Source: CAYJEJ01 sp964369315 (GTDB lineage Bacteria; Pseudomonadota; Alphaproteobacteria; UBA3830; JAIRWN01). Taken from it: a stretch of 64,000 nt of DNA. Positions 17,162-26,514 of the stretch are shown piece by piece. Location of the stretch: NCBI GenBank assembly GCA_964369315.1, contig CAYJEJ010000002.1, positions 62,001-126,000 of the forward strand, in the 5' to 3' direction. The position numbers and the translations under genes are program-made. Numbering within the stretch: position 1 is the first letter of the stretch; every line of letters begins with the position of its first letter. A model generated the notes under the pieces. The model was not told the origin of the DNA. It ran no database searches and saw only the letters and a list, made by a program, of their open reading frames with translations.

Positions 17162-17547
17162 TTTTCTTCCTATTCCTTAGGTTAGCTGACCTTGTGGGCA
17201 GACGCAGTAAACCCGCACAGGTTACTTATAATATATGGCAATTATATTTCTATCCTCAAGATTGTAAAGTAATAAAAGACTAATAAATATAGAAGAAAAT
17301 CGAGATTTTTAGAGTTAATTAGAAGGGCTGGAAGAAGAAGTAGGTTTTTGAGGGAAATCATCTTGTAAAAGATATTAATTAAGAGATTAAGGACTTTTTT
17401 CAGTGTTTTTTATGTAAAAATCAAACAAATAACAAAATATTTTTTATTTAAACCGTTGATATTTAATGGTTTTTTAAAAAGTTGTTTACTTATGTCTTGC
17501 ATTTATATAAAATATGTTATAAATTAATTTTTAATTAAGGTAAAAAC
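17162..17547. other. 386-base intergenic region between the ABC ATPase and the phage cluster
   Basis: The stretch separates the divergent ATPase and portal genes. I see no open frame or RNA gene in it. Near 17188-17225 a GC-richer segment with imperfect complementarity could fold in the ATPase leader. The right half is very AT-rich and holds the candidate promoter of the phage cluster. There is no terminase remnant that I can recognise. Confidence 0.6.
17482..17511 (+). promoter_or_regulatory. Candidate promoter for the phage-like cluster
   Basis: TTGTTT at 17482-17487 and TATAAA at 17506-17511 are spaced by 18 bases, about 37 bases ahead of the portal start. Similar boxes occur by chance in such AT-rich DNA. 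Confidence 0.35.
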
Positions 17548-18756
17548 GTGCAAAAAATTATTGATGTGATGGCTAAATTTTACAAATCAACTAGTGGTCT
17601 TTCAAGTAAAAAAACAAATAGCCATATGAAACAAGATATTATTGCGTTCAATGATAACTTTACACCTTTTTGGACACCTAGGATGTTTAAGAATTTGGCA
17701 CATGAGGGATATAAGAAAAATGTCATTGCATATCGGGCGATAAACTTGATTGCAAAAGGTATGGGCAGCGTTCAAGTGAATGTTTATGACAATGAGAGTA
17801 AGTTGTTGAACGTCTCTGAGCATCCGCTGGCTAATTTGTTAAAAAGACCAAATAAAGACCAACCTTGGTCGGAGTTCATCGAAAATATAGGAAATTATTT
17901 ATTAATGTCGGGCAATGCGTATGTTTTCTTGAATTATGGTGAGGAGGGCGACCATCCATCAGCTATGCACCTTTTAAGACCGGACAGAGTAAAAATAAAA
18001 ATTAATCAAGTTACAGGTGAGAGAGAATATGAATATGGTCAAAACATTATAAATGAATATTACGGCGTGTATGATAAAAAACAAGTTTTACATTTTAAAT
18101 TCTTCAATCCACTAGACGACATATATGGACTTAGCCCCATAGAAGCAGCAGCAGGAGCCATTGACCAACATAATGCCGTTTCTGCCCATAATTTGGCATT
18201 GTTACAAAATGGGGGGCGTCCGTCAGGTTGTTTGATATTTAAAAACAAAGATTATATGACCCAAGAACAAAAGCAAAGCTTAAGAGAGAATATTAAAAAA
18301 TCATACGAAGGTGCCGTAAATGCAGGCAGAACCATGGTGTTGGAAGGAGATTTTGAGTGGAAGGAAATGGGGCTTTCTCCAAAAGACTTAGATTTCGTCA
18401 CTGGAAAAATCATATCCTCAAGAGAAATAGCACAAGCCTTTGGCGTCCCGCCTATGCTGGTGGGAATTTCTGGTGATACAACTTTTTCTAATTATCGTGA
18501 GGCGAGGTATCACCTATGGGAAGACACCATTTTGCCTCTTCTTGACAGCATATTAAACCGTTTGAATGATGAGGTTATCCCGCAAAGTAAAAAAGGCGAA
18601 TTAAAAATAGAATATAATGAAGATGATATTCACGCATTATCTTTAAAGAGGGAAAGCGTATGGAAAAGAATATCTGATGCAGACTTTTTAACAATTAACG
18701 AAAAAAGACAAGCATTAGGTTTTGCACCTATCGGTGATGGCGACAATATAAAATAA
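17548..18756 (+). CDS. Phage portal protein, HK97 family
   Basis: Forms the dodecameric DNA gate at one vertex of the capsid. The 402 residues match the HK97-type portal family: VIAYRAINLIAKGMGSVQV near the start, HPLANLLKRPN, then the central GDHPSAMHLLRPDRVKI. The conserved FGVPPMLVGI in the clip/wing region is followed by a C-terminal NRLNDEVIP stretch. The GTG start at 17548 follows TAAGG. It is the first gene of the cluster; the terminase normally upstream is not there. Length and motifs look intact. Confidence 0.92.
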   Translation: MQKIIDVMAKFYKSTSGLSSKKTNSHMKQDIIAFNDNFTPFWTPRMFKNLAHEGYKKNVIAYRAINLIAKGMGSVQVNVYDNESKLLNVSEHPLANLLKRPNKDQPWSEFIENIGNYLLMSGNAYVFLNYGEEGDHPSAMHLLRPDRVKIKINQVTGEREYEYGQNIINEYYGVYDKKQVLHFKFFNPLDDIYGLSPIEAAAGAIDQHNAVSAHNLALLQNGGRPSGCLIFKNKDYMTQEQKQSLRENIKKSYEGAVNAGRTMVLEGDFEWKEMGLSPKDLDFVTGKIISSREIAQAFGVPPMLVGISGDTTFSNYREARYHLWEDTILPLLDSILNRLNDEVIPQSKKGELKIEYNEDDIHALSLKRESVWKRISDADFLTINEKRQALGFAPIGDGDNIK

Positions 18757-18784
18757 ACAATCATAAAATTAATTTAAGGAACAT

Positions 18785-19396
18785 ATGAAAATGTGTGAGG
18801 AATCTTTTTGTCAAAATAAAGCTGTTTTAAATAAAGCGAGAAGTGTTTTTGAAATTAAAGACGTGAACTCATCTGGGGAGTTTTCGGGTTATGCAAGTGT
18901 GTTTAATGTGGTTGACCATCAAGGCGACATTGTTGAGAAAGGGGCGTTTAGTCGATGCTTAGCAAAGGCAAAATTTGCTGATAATTATCCAAAACTACTT
19001 TGGCAACATGACCAAACAAAACCAATAGGTTTTATAAAAAATATATATGAGGATGAAAAAGGGCTCTTTATTCAAGCACAACTTTTATTGGACTTAAAAC
19101 AAGCCCGTGAAGCTTATGCCTTGTTGAAAAACAGGGTCATAGAGGGGATGTCTATTGGTTATACAATAGTAAAATCTTCAAAAAAATTTGGAAAAAATGC
19201 ATTCAGACGATTGTTACAAGTAGATTTGTTAGAGATATCTCTTGTGACTTTTGCCGCCAATCCTATGGCAGTGATTACTAATGTAAAATCTGCTGAGAGC
19301 GGCGTTTCGTCTGATGTTTGGTTGGCTGCTGATATACATCGTTTGGCGGCTGAATTGAGGTGGTTAGCTATAGATAAGGAGAACAAAACTAGATGA
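18785..19396 (+). CDS. Prohead maturation protease, HK97 type
   Basis: Serine protease that trims the capsid protein during head assembly. The 203 residues include GEFSGYASVFNVVDHQGDIV, the catalytic His in LLWQHD near residue 78 and the catalytic Ser in IEGMSIGY near 124. This is the classic U35 family layout between portal and capsid genes. Its stop overlaps the capsid ATG by 4 bases (ATGA), so the two are translationally coupled. No deletion of active-site residues is seen. Confidence 0.92.
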   Translation: MKMCEESFCQNKAVLNKARSVFEIKDVNSSGEFSGYASVFNVVDHQGDIVEKGAFSRCLAKAKFADNYPKLLWQHDQTKPIGFIKNIYEDEKGLFIQAQLLLDLKQAREAYALLKNRVIEGMSIGYTIVKSSKKFGKNAFRRLLQVDLLEISLVTFAANPMAVITNVKSAESGVSSDVWLAADIHRLAAELRWLAIDKENKTR

Positions 19397-20613
19397 GCCA
19401 AAATATTAACGATGCACTGTCCAGTTTACATGGTGCGTTTCATGAATTCAAAAGTAGTTATGATGAAAAATTGAATACCATAGAAGACAAGTTAGAACAG
19501 AATTGCAAGATTAATGAAAAATCAAAAAAACTAGACTCCATCATTAACCGAGCCGAAACAAAGTTAAGAGGTTTAAGCGTTGGACAAGCTTATAACGATT
19601 GTTTCATAAAGTCAGAAAATTATGAAAGGGATAATATGTATAATAAACAAGCAGTAGAAAACTATTTAAGAAAAGGCGATGAATCCATAATCAATCAAAT
19701 ATGCACCAAGGCATCATTAAGCTCTGCGACAGCAAATATCGGCGGGTTTATTTTGCCAGCAGATGTTACAGAAAATATGAACCTAGCACTGAGCAATACG
19801 TCATTGATGCGGTCTATAGCTAGGGTTACAACAATCTCATCTGATGCGTTAGAAGTTTTGATAGAAAAAACTTTGCCAAATGCTGGTTGGGCAAATGAAA
19901 CTGACGCGAGAGCCGAAACTGATGCCCCAGAAATGGAGAAAATCAGAATTGCCGTACACGCCTTGTATGCAAAACCAAAGGCTAGTCAGCAACTTTTGGA
20001 TGATGCAAGAATAGATATAGAAAATTGGCTAATATCAAAAATCGGTGAAAAAATCGCAACAATTGAGAATAGTGCTTTCGTATCTGGTGATGGCACTGGT
20101 AAACCAAAGGGGTTTTTAAGCTATGATTGTGTTGAAAAAAATGCTTGGCAATGGGGAAAAATAGAGTGCATTAAATCTGGCGAAGATGGGAGCTTTGGTG
20201 AAGATGGTGCATCATTGATTATTGACTTATTAAACTCTCTAAAAACGCAATACCTACAAGGTGCTGTTTGGGTGATGCCTAGGTCTGTGCTCGCACAAAT
20301 TAGAAAAATAAAAGACAAGGATTCAGGCAGGTATTTGTGGACACCAAGCCTAGAAAGTGCTTCGCCATCAACCCTGTTGGGCTATCCCGTAATAATTATG
20401 GACGATATGCCAACCTTAACAGAGGGAACAGCCAGTAAATCTTTGGCTTTTGGTAATTTTAAACAAGGTTATCAAATCGTTGATAGGCAAGAGCTCCAAG
20501 TCATAAGAGACCCATATTCTGCAAAACCGTTTGTTGAGTTTTATGCAACAAAACGGGTAGGGGGTGCAGTTGTAGATTTTGATGCAATAAAAGTTCTAAA
20601 CTTTGCTGCATAA
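19393..20613 (+). CDS. Major capsid protein, HK97 fold
   Basis: Main shell protein, 406 residues. The first 100 residues are charged and helical, resembling the scaffold-like delta domain that the upstream protease would remove. The mature region starts around residue 108 (TKASLSSATANIGGFILP) and has the family features ASQQLLDDA, NSAFVSGDGTGKPKGFL and the C-terminal DMPTL and LAFGNFKQGYQIVDR stretches. The chain looks complete, suggesting the head module is under selection or recently acquired. Confidence 0.93.
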   Translation: MSQNINDALSSLHGAFHEFKSSYDEKLNTIEDKLEQNCKINEKSKKLDSIINRAETKLRGLSVGQAYNDCFIKSENYERDNMYNKQAVENYLRKGDESIINQICTKASLSSATANIGGFILPADVTENMNLALSNTSLMRSIARVTTISSDALEVLIEKTLPNAGWANETDARAETDAPEMEKIRIAVHALYAKPKASQQLLDDARIDIENWLISKIGEKIATIENSAFVSGDGTGKPKGFLSYDCVEKNAWQWGKIECIKSGEDGSFGEDGASLIIDLLNSLKTQYLQGAVWVMPRSVLAQIRKIKDKDSGRYLWTPSLESASPSTLLGYPVIIMDDMPTLTEGTASKSLAFGNFKQGYQIVDRQELQVIRDPYSAKPFVEFYATKRVGGAVVDFDAIKVLNFAA

Positions 20614-20638
20614 CACAATAAATATATAAGAGGAAACA

Positions 20639-21238
20639 ATGTCCCTAAAATTATTACAGCCCTCCACAGCAACGGTTGTTAGCTTGGAGGAGACAAAATC
20701 CTTTATGCAAATTGAACATGATGTAGAAGATAATTTGCTAAAAGAATTAATAAAAATGGCAACTCATTTATTAGAGGTTTACACAGGTCGCTCATTTTTA
20801 AAACAAAAATGGCTTTATAAGTGTCATCTAGATTTATGTAATGATTTGGGGACGTTATCCTCAAACTTTGATGGGAAAATCTCTCAAAATAATATCAAAA
20901 TCCCGTTGGTGAATGTCCCCATTATGGAGATAACGAAGGTTACTTTTGACGGCAAAGAAGTAGTATCACCAAATTTTAAATTAGAATCGATTGGCAGTGA
21001 AGAATTTTTATCGCTCAACATAAAAAACCATCAATCCAAAACAGCGGTTGAACTGGAAGTAGAATATTTCGCAGGATATGGCGAGAATTTGACGGATATT
21101 CCATACGCTATTCGTTTGGCGGTGATGATGATGGTCAGCCGTATTTATAAAGACAGGTGGATTTTAGAGAACGAAAAAGAATTGCTTGCAGGCATAAAAA
21201 ACGTGATTGCTCCATTTAGGATTATTCCAAAATTTTAA
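20639..21238 (+). CDS. Head-tail connector protein, gp6-like
   Basis: 199 residues, placed directly after the capsid gene as in HK97-type phages and gene transfer agents. The opening (SLEETKSFMQIEHDVEDNLL, then LEVYTGRSF) is the typical helical start of the gp6/phiE125 gp8 connector family. The later DIPYAIRLAVMMMVSRIY stretch also fits. It would form the ring below the portal. The mostly helical ends with a beta middle are as expected for this family. Confidence 0.85.
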   Translation: MSLKLLQPSTATVVSLEETKSFMQIEHDVEDNLLKELIKMATHLLEVYTGRSFLKQKWLYKCHLDLCNDLGTLSSNFDGKISQNNIKIPLVNVPIMEITKVTFDGKEVVSPNFKLESIGSEEFLSLNIKNHQSKTAVELEVEYFAGYGENLTDIPYAIRLAVMMMVSRIYKDRWILENEKELLAGIKNVIAPFRIIPKF

Positions 21239-21258
21239 CAAATTGAAAGTGATAGATA

Positions 21259-21576
21259 ATGATGAAAAGAAAAATATATTCTCCACGTGAAAAAGTCAAA
21301 ATAGAGATAAGCACAATTTCCAATGACGAGTTCGGTGGAATTACGAAATCTTGGAATATCTGGAAAGAAGCATTGTGTAGTATGCAACAAGTTTTTAGTC
21401 GCTCCAAAAGGTATATGGATTTTATTTTAACATTTGGAGGGTTCGCTGATTTCCCCAATAATTTTAGGATTATAGATAAAAAAGGAAATAAGTTATACCC
21501 CATTGCTATGCCAATCAAAGAAGATTTAAACACAATAAAATGCAAGGTAAGAAAAAACGATTATGAGCAACTTTAA
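21259..21576 (+). CDS. Head closure / head-tail adaptor protein
   Basis: 105 residues, basic and beta-rich. The pattern REKVKIEIST, then NDEFGGITKSWNIWKEALCSMQ and later IIDKKGNKLYPI, fits the phage head-tail joining family (gp16/SPP1-type closure). The position after the connector supports this. The gene overlaps the next frame by 14 bases. Small proteins of this kind diverge fast, so the call rests on order and a few motifs. Confidence 0.7.
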   Translation: MMKRKIYSPREKVKIEISTISNDEFGGITKSWNIWKEALCSMQQVFSRSKRYMDFILTFGGFADFPNNFRIIDKKGNKLYPIAMPIKEDLNTIKCKVRKNDYEQL

Positions 21577-21943
21577 TTGGACTTTGGTTTTGAATAAATT
21601 TTTGATATCTCATATCGGTTCAATCGGTAAGGTTATTACTTATTATCCGCCAGAAGATACGAATTGGTCTTTTATTGTTCTAGATATAGACGATTTAATC
21701 CCTACAAATGCGACAAGTAATCTGAAAGTCGGGCTTAGGTTACATTTAAACAATGTTTATAGCGGGAATAAGGAAATAATTCTCACCGCACAAAAACTAA
21801 TAAAACATCTTACAGATAAAAGATTTGAGGTTTCTGATGAAGAAAACAAGAAAAAGGCAACCCTTTACCTAAAATATGAACGCAGAGAACAGCACTCAAA
21901 ATTGCTCACCTATAAGTTCGTTGGTTTATTGAAGATTTTATAA
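21563..21943 (+). CDS. Probable tail terminator/completion protein
   Basis: 126 residues with little recognisable sequence signature. In HK97-type modules the third small gene after the capsid is the tail terminator or completion protein (RcGTA ORF8/gpU-like), and the size and mixed alpha/beta pattern fit. It overlaps the end of the adaptor gene by 14 bases. If the particle has no long tail the role would differ; no major tail protein gene follows. Confidence 0.5.
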   Translation: MSNFNWTLVLNKFLISHIGSIGKVITYYPPEDTNWSFIVLDIDDLIPTNATSNLKVGLRLHLNNVYSGNKEIILTAQKLIKHLTDKRFEVSDEENKKKATLYLKYERREQHSKLLTYKFVGLLKIL

Positions 21944-21954
21944 TAGGAGTTTTT

Positions 21955-22116
21955 ATGTCAAACACAGAAATATATGAAGATATGTCTACACCGGACTATG
22001 AAGAATATAATATATACACAGAGGAAAGTAATGTGGATGTAGTAAAAGAATTGGAGGCGTACTTGCGAGAAAATTCACGAGCAAGGTTTTGTAATGACCC
22101 AAGTTGGATGATTTAA
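21955..22116 (+). CDS. Small acidic protein in the phage cluster
   Basis: A 53-residue frame with a good ribosome-binding site (TAGGAG at 21943-21948) that ends 2 bases before the next gene. The first 40 residues are rich in Glu, Asp and Tyr (MSNTEIYEDM, YEEYNIY); the end is RFCNDPSWMI. Tight packing between two phage genes argues that it is real. The function is unknown; an assembly chaperone or small virion protein is possible. Confidence 0.6.
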   Translation: MSNTEIYEDMSTPDYEEYNIYTEESNVDVVKELEAYLRENSRARFCNDPSWMI

Positions 22117-22117
22117 T

Positions 22118-22627
22118 ATGCATGAAACAGAATTGTTATTAAGTATTGCAGGTTTGCCTCCTATGAGTGGACAAGGCTGTAAACAGACGCTCATACCAAT
22201 AAAGGGTGGGCAATTATCACGTGATATAAATGGACAACTAATAAGTTTAGGCTCTGAAGTGTCTAAATTCCGAAGCATTATAACTGGTCAAGGTTTAAAC
22301 GCTATAGCAACAGAGTCTTTATGGGTTGGGACGCAGTTACAAATTGGCTGTATACAGATGATATGGGCGGTTATCGAAAAAGGTAATGATGAGGTTAATC
22401 TAAGCAGACCGGCAGTTGAAGGGTCGGTGATAGCGGTCGATTTATCTGGAGAGCGGGTTGATATCGAGAATATAGACGGCACATTAATAAAACTTTCAAA
22501 ACCTGCTTCAGATAAAATTTTTATTGGTTTTCGCCCTTGGATGACTGTGCAGGTCGTCAATTTTATCCTAAAAACGGATGAATGGGAGAATATATGTAAT
22601 TGGAAGTTAATCGTTGAAGAGGTGTAA
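22118..22627 (+). CDS. Conserved-looking phage tail-region protein, function unknown
   Basis: 169 residues. A central, beta-rich region has the pattern GxxLSRDINGQLISL and KFRSIITGQGLNAI, and the C-terminus ends DEWENICNWKLIVEEV. From memory this layout (a Gly-rich opening, RxxNGxLxxLS and a closing W-x-L-x-x-EEV) resembles a hypothetical family found in alphaproteobacterial prophages beside tail-tip genes; I could not check it. Likely a structural tail or baseplate component. Confidence 0.5.
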   Translation: MHETELLLSIAGLPPMSGQGCKQTLIPIKGGQLSRDINGQLISLGSEVSKFRSIITGQGLNAIATESLWVGTQLQIGCIQMIWAVIEKGNDEVNLSRPAVEGSVIAVDLSGERVDIENIDGTLIKLSKPASDKIFIGFRPWMTVQVVNFILKTDEWENICNWKLIVEEV

Positions 22628-22651
22628 GTCGCTCAGCTTTTTAAAGCGACC
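22627..22651. terminator. Hairpin between the 169-residue phage gene and the DMT transporter
   Basis: GTCGCT at 22628-22633 pairs with AGCGAC at 22645-22650 around an AT-rich loop. It lies between two converging genes. Neither side has a convincing T run, so termination is only suggested. Confidence 0.35.
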
Positions 22652-22667
22652 TACCCCTGAAGACATT

Positions 22668-23543
22668 TTAAGATTTTTTCTTTTTGCTTTCATTATAAAC
22701 AAGATACAAGGTGCTAGGAGCAATTACCAAAGCAGCTATATATACATTAAGCTCTGGAAGGTCTCCAAAGAAAATGAAACCAAATGCTGCTGAAACTATA
22801 AATTCACAATATCTGAAAGGTGCCAACGCAGAAAGTTCTGCTGCCGCATATGCCTTAAAGATGAAATATTGAATAAGGTTTCCTCCTGCACCAAGTAAAA
22901 ACAGCCAAAAAAGTTCGCTTCCCGTCGGCGTTATCCAGTTAGATAAGGCTGGGGGCAAGCTTAAAATGGTTGTGCCTAATGCAAAGTAGAACATCATAGT
23001 AAAGCGGTCTTCGTCTTCAACCATTTTTTTAATTAAAATGTCCTGAACTGCAAACAAAATTGCTGAAGCAACGGGAATTAATATAACAGGTCTGAATGAA
23101 ACGCCATCTGGACTCATTAATATATATAACCCACCAAAGCCTATCAATGTTGCAATCCAACGATTGGGAGAGACGCGTTCCCTAAGAAAGATAGAGGACA
23201 AGACCAAAACAAACAAAGGTAGCGTCCAAAACACTGTTGTAACCTCGGCTAAAGGCATTTTTATGACTGAATATACGCACAAAACCACTGATATAAAACC
23301 AAGGACAGCCCTGATGATGTTTAATCCAATATATTTCGTAACAAAGACATTTTTACCACGGCTAATGATGAAGGGTAAAATCGTTATGAGACCAAACAAA
23401 AACCTAAAAAACGCAACTTCAAGACCAGATAAACGTTGCCCAACAAATTTCATCACAACGTCATTGGTCGAACCCGTTAAGAAGATGAGCATCGAGAAAA
23501 AAATACCCTGCATATATCCAGGGCGATTAAACCAGTTTTGCAT
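22668..23543 (-). CDS. EamA/DMT-family transporter
   Basis: Inner-membrane protein of 291 residues with about 10 hydrophobic segments in two EamA repeats. Typical motifs are LEVAFFRFLFGLI, the LAEVTTVFWTLPLFVLVLS stretch, SPNRWIATLIGFGGLYIL and the second-repeat counterparts. Substrates of this superfamily range from amino acids to SAM and nucleotide sugars; none can be assigned here. It is the only gene on the minus strand inside the phage-like cluster and splits the tail-region genes, so it looks like cargo or an insertion. Confidence 0.85.
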   Translation of the reverse strand: MQNWFNRPGYMQGIFFSMLIFLTGSTNDVVMKFVGQRLSGLEVAFFRFLFGLITILPFIISRGKNVFVTKYIGLNIIRAVLGFISVVLCVYSVIKMPLAEVTTVFWTLPLFVLVLSSIFLRERVSPNRWIATLIGFGGLYILMSPDGVSFRPVILIPVASAILFAVQDILIKKMVEDEDRFTMMFYFALGTTILSLPPALSNWITPTGSELFWLFLLGAGGNLIQYFIFKAYAAAELSALAPFRYCEFIVSAAFGFIFFGDLPELNVYIAALVIAPSTLYLVYNESKKKKS

Positions 23544-23627
23544 AGATAGTCCCTTAATTTATTAAGACCAGACTATATATCAAATCCGATAAGAAATTAA
23601 GATTTTATTTTTTGGATAAATAAAGAA

Positions 23628-25517
23628 ATGAAAATAATATTAGATTGGCTAGATACTTTTGGAGATTTAAAGACACCTTATGTTGGTGATGAAAGTGTAT
23701 TTGAATTAAATATCACTCATGCTGAAAATAAGTTCGCGATTGCTACGGTGATTATAAAAAAACCAAAATCAAAATCGTTTGAATTCATGAAAAAAGGGTT
23801 TGCTAGAATAAGTATGAGCAAACCAAACTCAAAAGATTTTATACCGATATTTTGCGGATATATTTCGTCCCTCCCGCTTAAAATTGAAGAAAACTTCATT
23901 AAGCTTGAATTGATTTCACGAAAAGAAGACGTCGAGAATCAAGTGAAAGAAATTAAAAAATCTTTAATCGGAACGGTTGCAGTGGATGAATTGTTTGTTC
24001 CAGAAGGGCATGAAGACAACCCCACGTGTTTGTTAGAGGCGATTTCGGGCGTTTTTAATTTTGATAGGGTTACAGGAAAAGTCAATATATCTGACATAAA
24101 TTTTGGCTCTAAGCAGGTCAGCATTAACGAAATTGCCACTAATCATATAACGATGAAACGTTGCGGGATGCCCCTAGATTCAGTCAGGATAAAGCTCAAG
24201 ACAGATTGGTTACAGCAGTGCTCTGGCATTTACGATTTTTCTTCTTTTATTCCCAAGCTTTTTGGTGACATCCTTGTTAGAACCTTTACAGGTGATGATT
24301 TTGCTTATCGTATAAAAAACCTTTCACATGTGTTTAAAAGTAATTCTTATGAAGTAATATTTTCTGATGTCGAAGAAGTTATATATGAAAGGAACGTTTT
24401 TAATGCACATAAAAACTCTTCAGGAAAAATTCTTGTGAAGGAAGATGGCAAAGATAAATTTGTAGAATTTGAAAAAACTTCGTTTGATATATTTTTATTA
24501 CTTTACTGGAATTATCGTCAAAAACGGAGTGAGACCTTAAATTTAGAGATAAAAAACTCTTTTCAAAAATCTAACGAAACAAGTCCTAATATAAAAAATT
24601 TGAATATAAATTTAAGACCTATTACGTATGATGAGGGTATCCCTGAATGGCACGGGTATACTTTCTATGAATGCAAAAACAAAGTTCGGTATGCTGGTAA
24701 GGTTTATTCTTGTATAGAGTCGCATAATTCAAGAAAAAGTTTTTATGTTGACAAAAATAATTGGCAATTTGAGTATAACCTTCCACATGCTCTTGGTAAC
24801 CAAGCATTCGGTAGTTTTTTCAATATAGTAAGGGGGCAAAAAGCTTTGCTTCATGCCGCAATGATGGCAAGGGCACATCTTGCTTGGTCAACAAGGTGTA
24901 TAGAGATAACCTTTAGGACGAGCGTTGACTATTTTCCTAAGATAGACCTTGACACAACTGTGAAATTGGAATGGGGACATCTCCAAAATGGTCAAATATT
25001 AGGGAAGGTTGTTTTCCTTAAATTAATCGCTGATGGCAAAAGCGGGAAACAATATCTAGACGTTACAATTGCTTGTTCAATTGGCTTAAAGGATTTAAAA
25101 GATTGCAGCCCTTTGGATATGAAAGGATATACTTTAGAGAATTATTGCTCTAGTGGATGTTTTCATGATGATGTTGTCAGTTATGGAGGTGAACTAAGGG
25201 TATCTGACCTAGTTTTTGATGATTTTACAATAAACCACCACATTCCAGGGATAGCCTGCCCTAGCTTAATGAACGAATATACGTTTGTTGAAAATTCTAA
25301 ATTAATTAATTCACCTGAAGAGCAAAGAGCACTTTTAATAGAATATGCAAGAAATCATCAAGATAAGAAGAAACTTGTCGAACTATTAAATAAAAATAAA
25401 ACACAATTTGTTCTTGAGTTAAGAGACTTGCAGCAAAGCATAAGGCTAAAACATGAAATTAATATAACAGCAAAACTCCCATGGCAGGCTCCAATGGGAA
25501 TTAAGGTGATGTCATGA
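23628..25517 (+). CDS. Large tail-tip/hub-like phage protein with a carbohydrate-binding-like module
   Basis: 629 residues. The N-terminal third (NITHAENKFAIATVIIKKP, then IPIFCGYISSLPLKI) has the alternating pattern seen in baseplate-hub proteins of the gp27/gpD type, where a field of force-bearing beta barrels ends in a G-Y/x-I turn. Residues about 338-381 (GYTFYECKNKVRYAGKVYSC then NNWQF) resemble the small aromatic-rich CBM5/12-type module of phage tail proteins. Likely the tail tip or adhesin that contacts the cell. No close family is recognised and the hub reading is an inference. Confidence 0.5.
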   Translation: MKIILDWLDTFGDLKTPYVGDESVFELNITHAENKFAIATVIIKKPKSKSFEFMKKGFARISMSKPNSKDFIPIFCGYISSLPLKIEENFIKLELISRKEDVENQVKEIKKSLIGTVAVDELFVPEGHEDNPTCLLEAISGVFNFDRVTGKVNISDINFGSKQVSINEIATNHITMKRCGMPLDSVRIKLKTDWLQQCSGIYDFSSFIPKLFGDILVRTFTGDDFAYRIKNLSHVFKSNSYEVIFSDVEEVIYERNVFNAHKNSSGKILVKEDGKDKFVEFEKTSFDIFLLLYWNYRQKRSETLNLEIKNSFQKSNETSPNIKNLNINLRPITYDEGIPEWHGYTFYECKNKVRYAGKVYSCIESHNSRKSFYVDKNNWQFEYNLPHALGNQAFGSFFNIVRGQKALLHAAMMARAHLAWSTRCIEITFRTSVDYFPKIDLDTTVKLEWGHLQNGQILGKVVFLKLIADGKSGKQYLDVTIACSIGLKDLKDCSPLDMKGYTLENYCSSGCFHDDVVSYGGELRVSDLVFDDFTINHHIPGIACPSLMNEYTFVENSKLINSPEEQRALLIEYARNHQDKKKLVELLNKNKTQFVLELRDLQQSIRLKHEINITAKLPWQAPMGIKVMS

Positions 25518-25538
25518 TTTTTAAATATGAGGAAATAA

Positions 25539-26513
25539 ATGTTTATAAATAGAATTATACGCCAAGCCCTACCCATCCCTGATTTGCAAGGATATGAGCG
25601 TCAAGATGATTTTATGTCTCATACAGGTAAGGATTATTTAGATACTAGAAAAATATCCTTTAAGGGAGGGGCAAAATTAATCGGAGAAGAAACTCAAAAA
25701 CAGTCAGCGGTATTGTTTCCAGACAAGTTGATTTTACATGTAAATTTGTTGGGAATTTCTCACACACCTGACACGACTGCCGAGCGGTTTGATAATGGTC
25801 GATCAATGAAGGAAAGTCCAGTCTATTCAATACAGTCGGCTTATAGCCGAGATTATACCAATTTGATGCAAATATCATGTCACAGTGGTGTTGAAGTGAC
25901 TTATGTGGGAACAGGTAGTGCGTTATTTACAATTGATGAAACTCACAGAGAGCTTTCTATAGTTAATGATAAGATTAGCGAAAAAGGAGGATATTTATTA
26001 CTTCCTAAAAATAATGTGCTTTATAAAAAACCGTTTGCTATGCAAACAAATGGAAAAATATCTGAAAAATGGAACCTTGGACAGGGGAATTATTTTAACC
26101 AAACATCCGACATGAACGGCAAAGAAATTTCAGTAATAATCAATTTGCATGCTTACGGCGGTTCTTGGCAGAAAGATGCTGACCCAAAGGATATTGAACA
26201 GACTTATTTTCAAATTGGTAATCAAGGCGGCAGGACTACAATTATAACCACGAGGTCATCTTTTTGGGACGCTAGGGGGATTGACCCAATAAAAAAGGTC
26301 AATCAAATAAGTGGCAAACTGATGTCTTGTCAAGATAATCTAACACATGAAGAAAGCATCTCATTAGAAAAAGCTATAACTGAAGGGTTTATTGAAATAA
26401 AGCTAAAAAGTGATTCTGGTGGTGAGTTTAGCTATAAATCATTTCAAATAGTTCGCTCTGTTATAGGGACATCAACGTTTGATTTATATTTTGCAATTAA
26501 TAAGGAGGAATAA
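25539..26513 (+). CDS. Phage structural protein of unknown function
   Basis: 324 residues, beta-rich, without signal peptide or membrane segment. The start at 25539 follows GAGGAAAT. It carries no motif that I recognise; stretches such as VTYVGTGSALFTIDETH and INLHAYGGSWQ suggest repeated beta-sandwich structure as in tail fibre or receptor-binding proteins. Its place between the tail-tip protein and the small module protein supports a tail role. Confidence 0.5.
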   Translation: MFINRIIRQALPIPDLQGYERQDDFMSHTGKDYLDTRKISFKGGAKLIGEETQKQSAVLFPDKLILHVNLLGISHTPDTTAERFDNGRSMKESPVYSIQSAYSRDYTNLMQISCHSGVEVTYVGTGSALFTIDETHRELSIVNDKISEKGGYLLLPKNNVLYKKPFAMQTNGKISEKWNLGQGNYFNQTSDMNGKEISVIINLHAYGGSWQKDADPKDIEQTYFQIGNQGGRTTIITTRSSFWDARGIDPIKKVNQISGKLMSCQDNLTHEESISLEKAITEGFIEIKLKSDSGGEFSYKSFQIVRSVIGTSTFDLYFAINKEE

Positions 26514-26514
26514 A

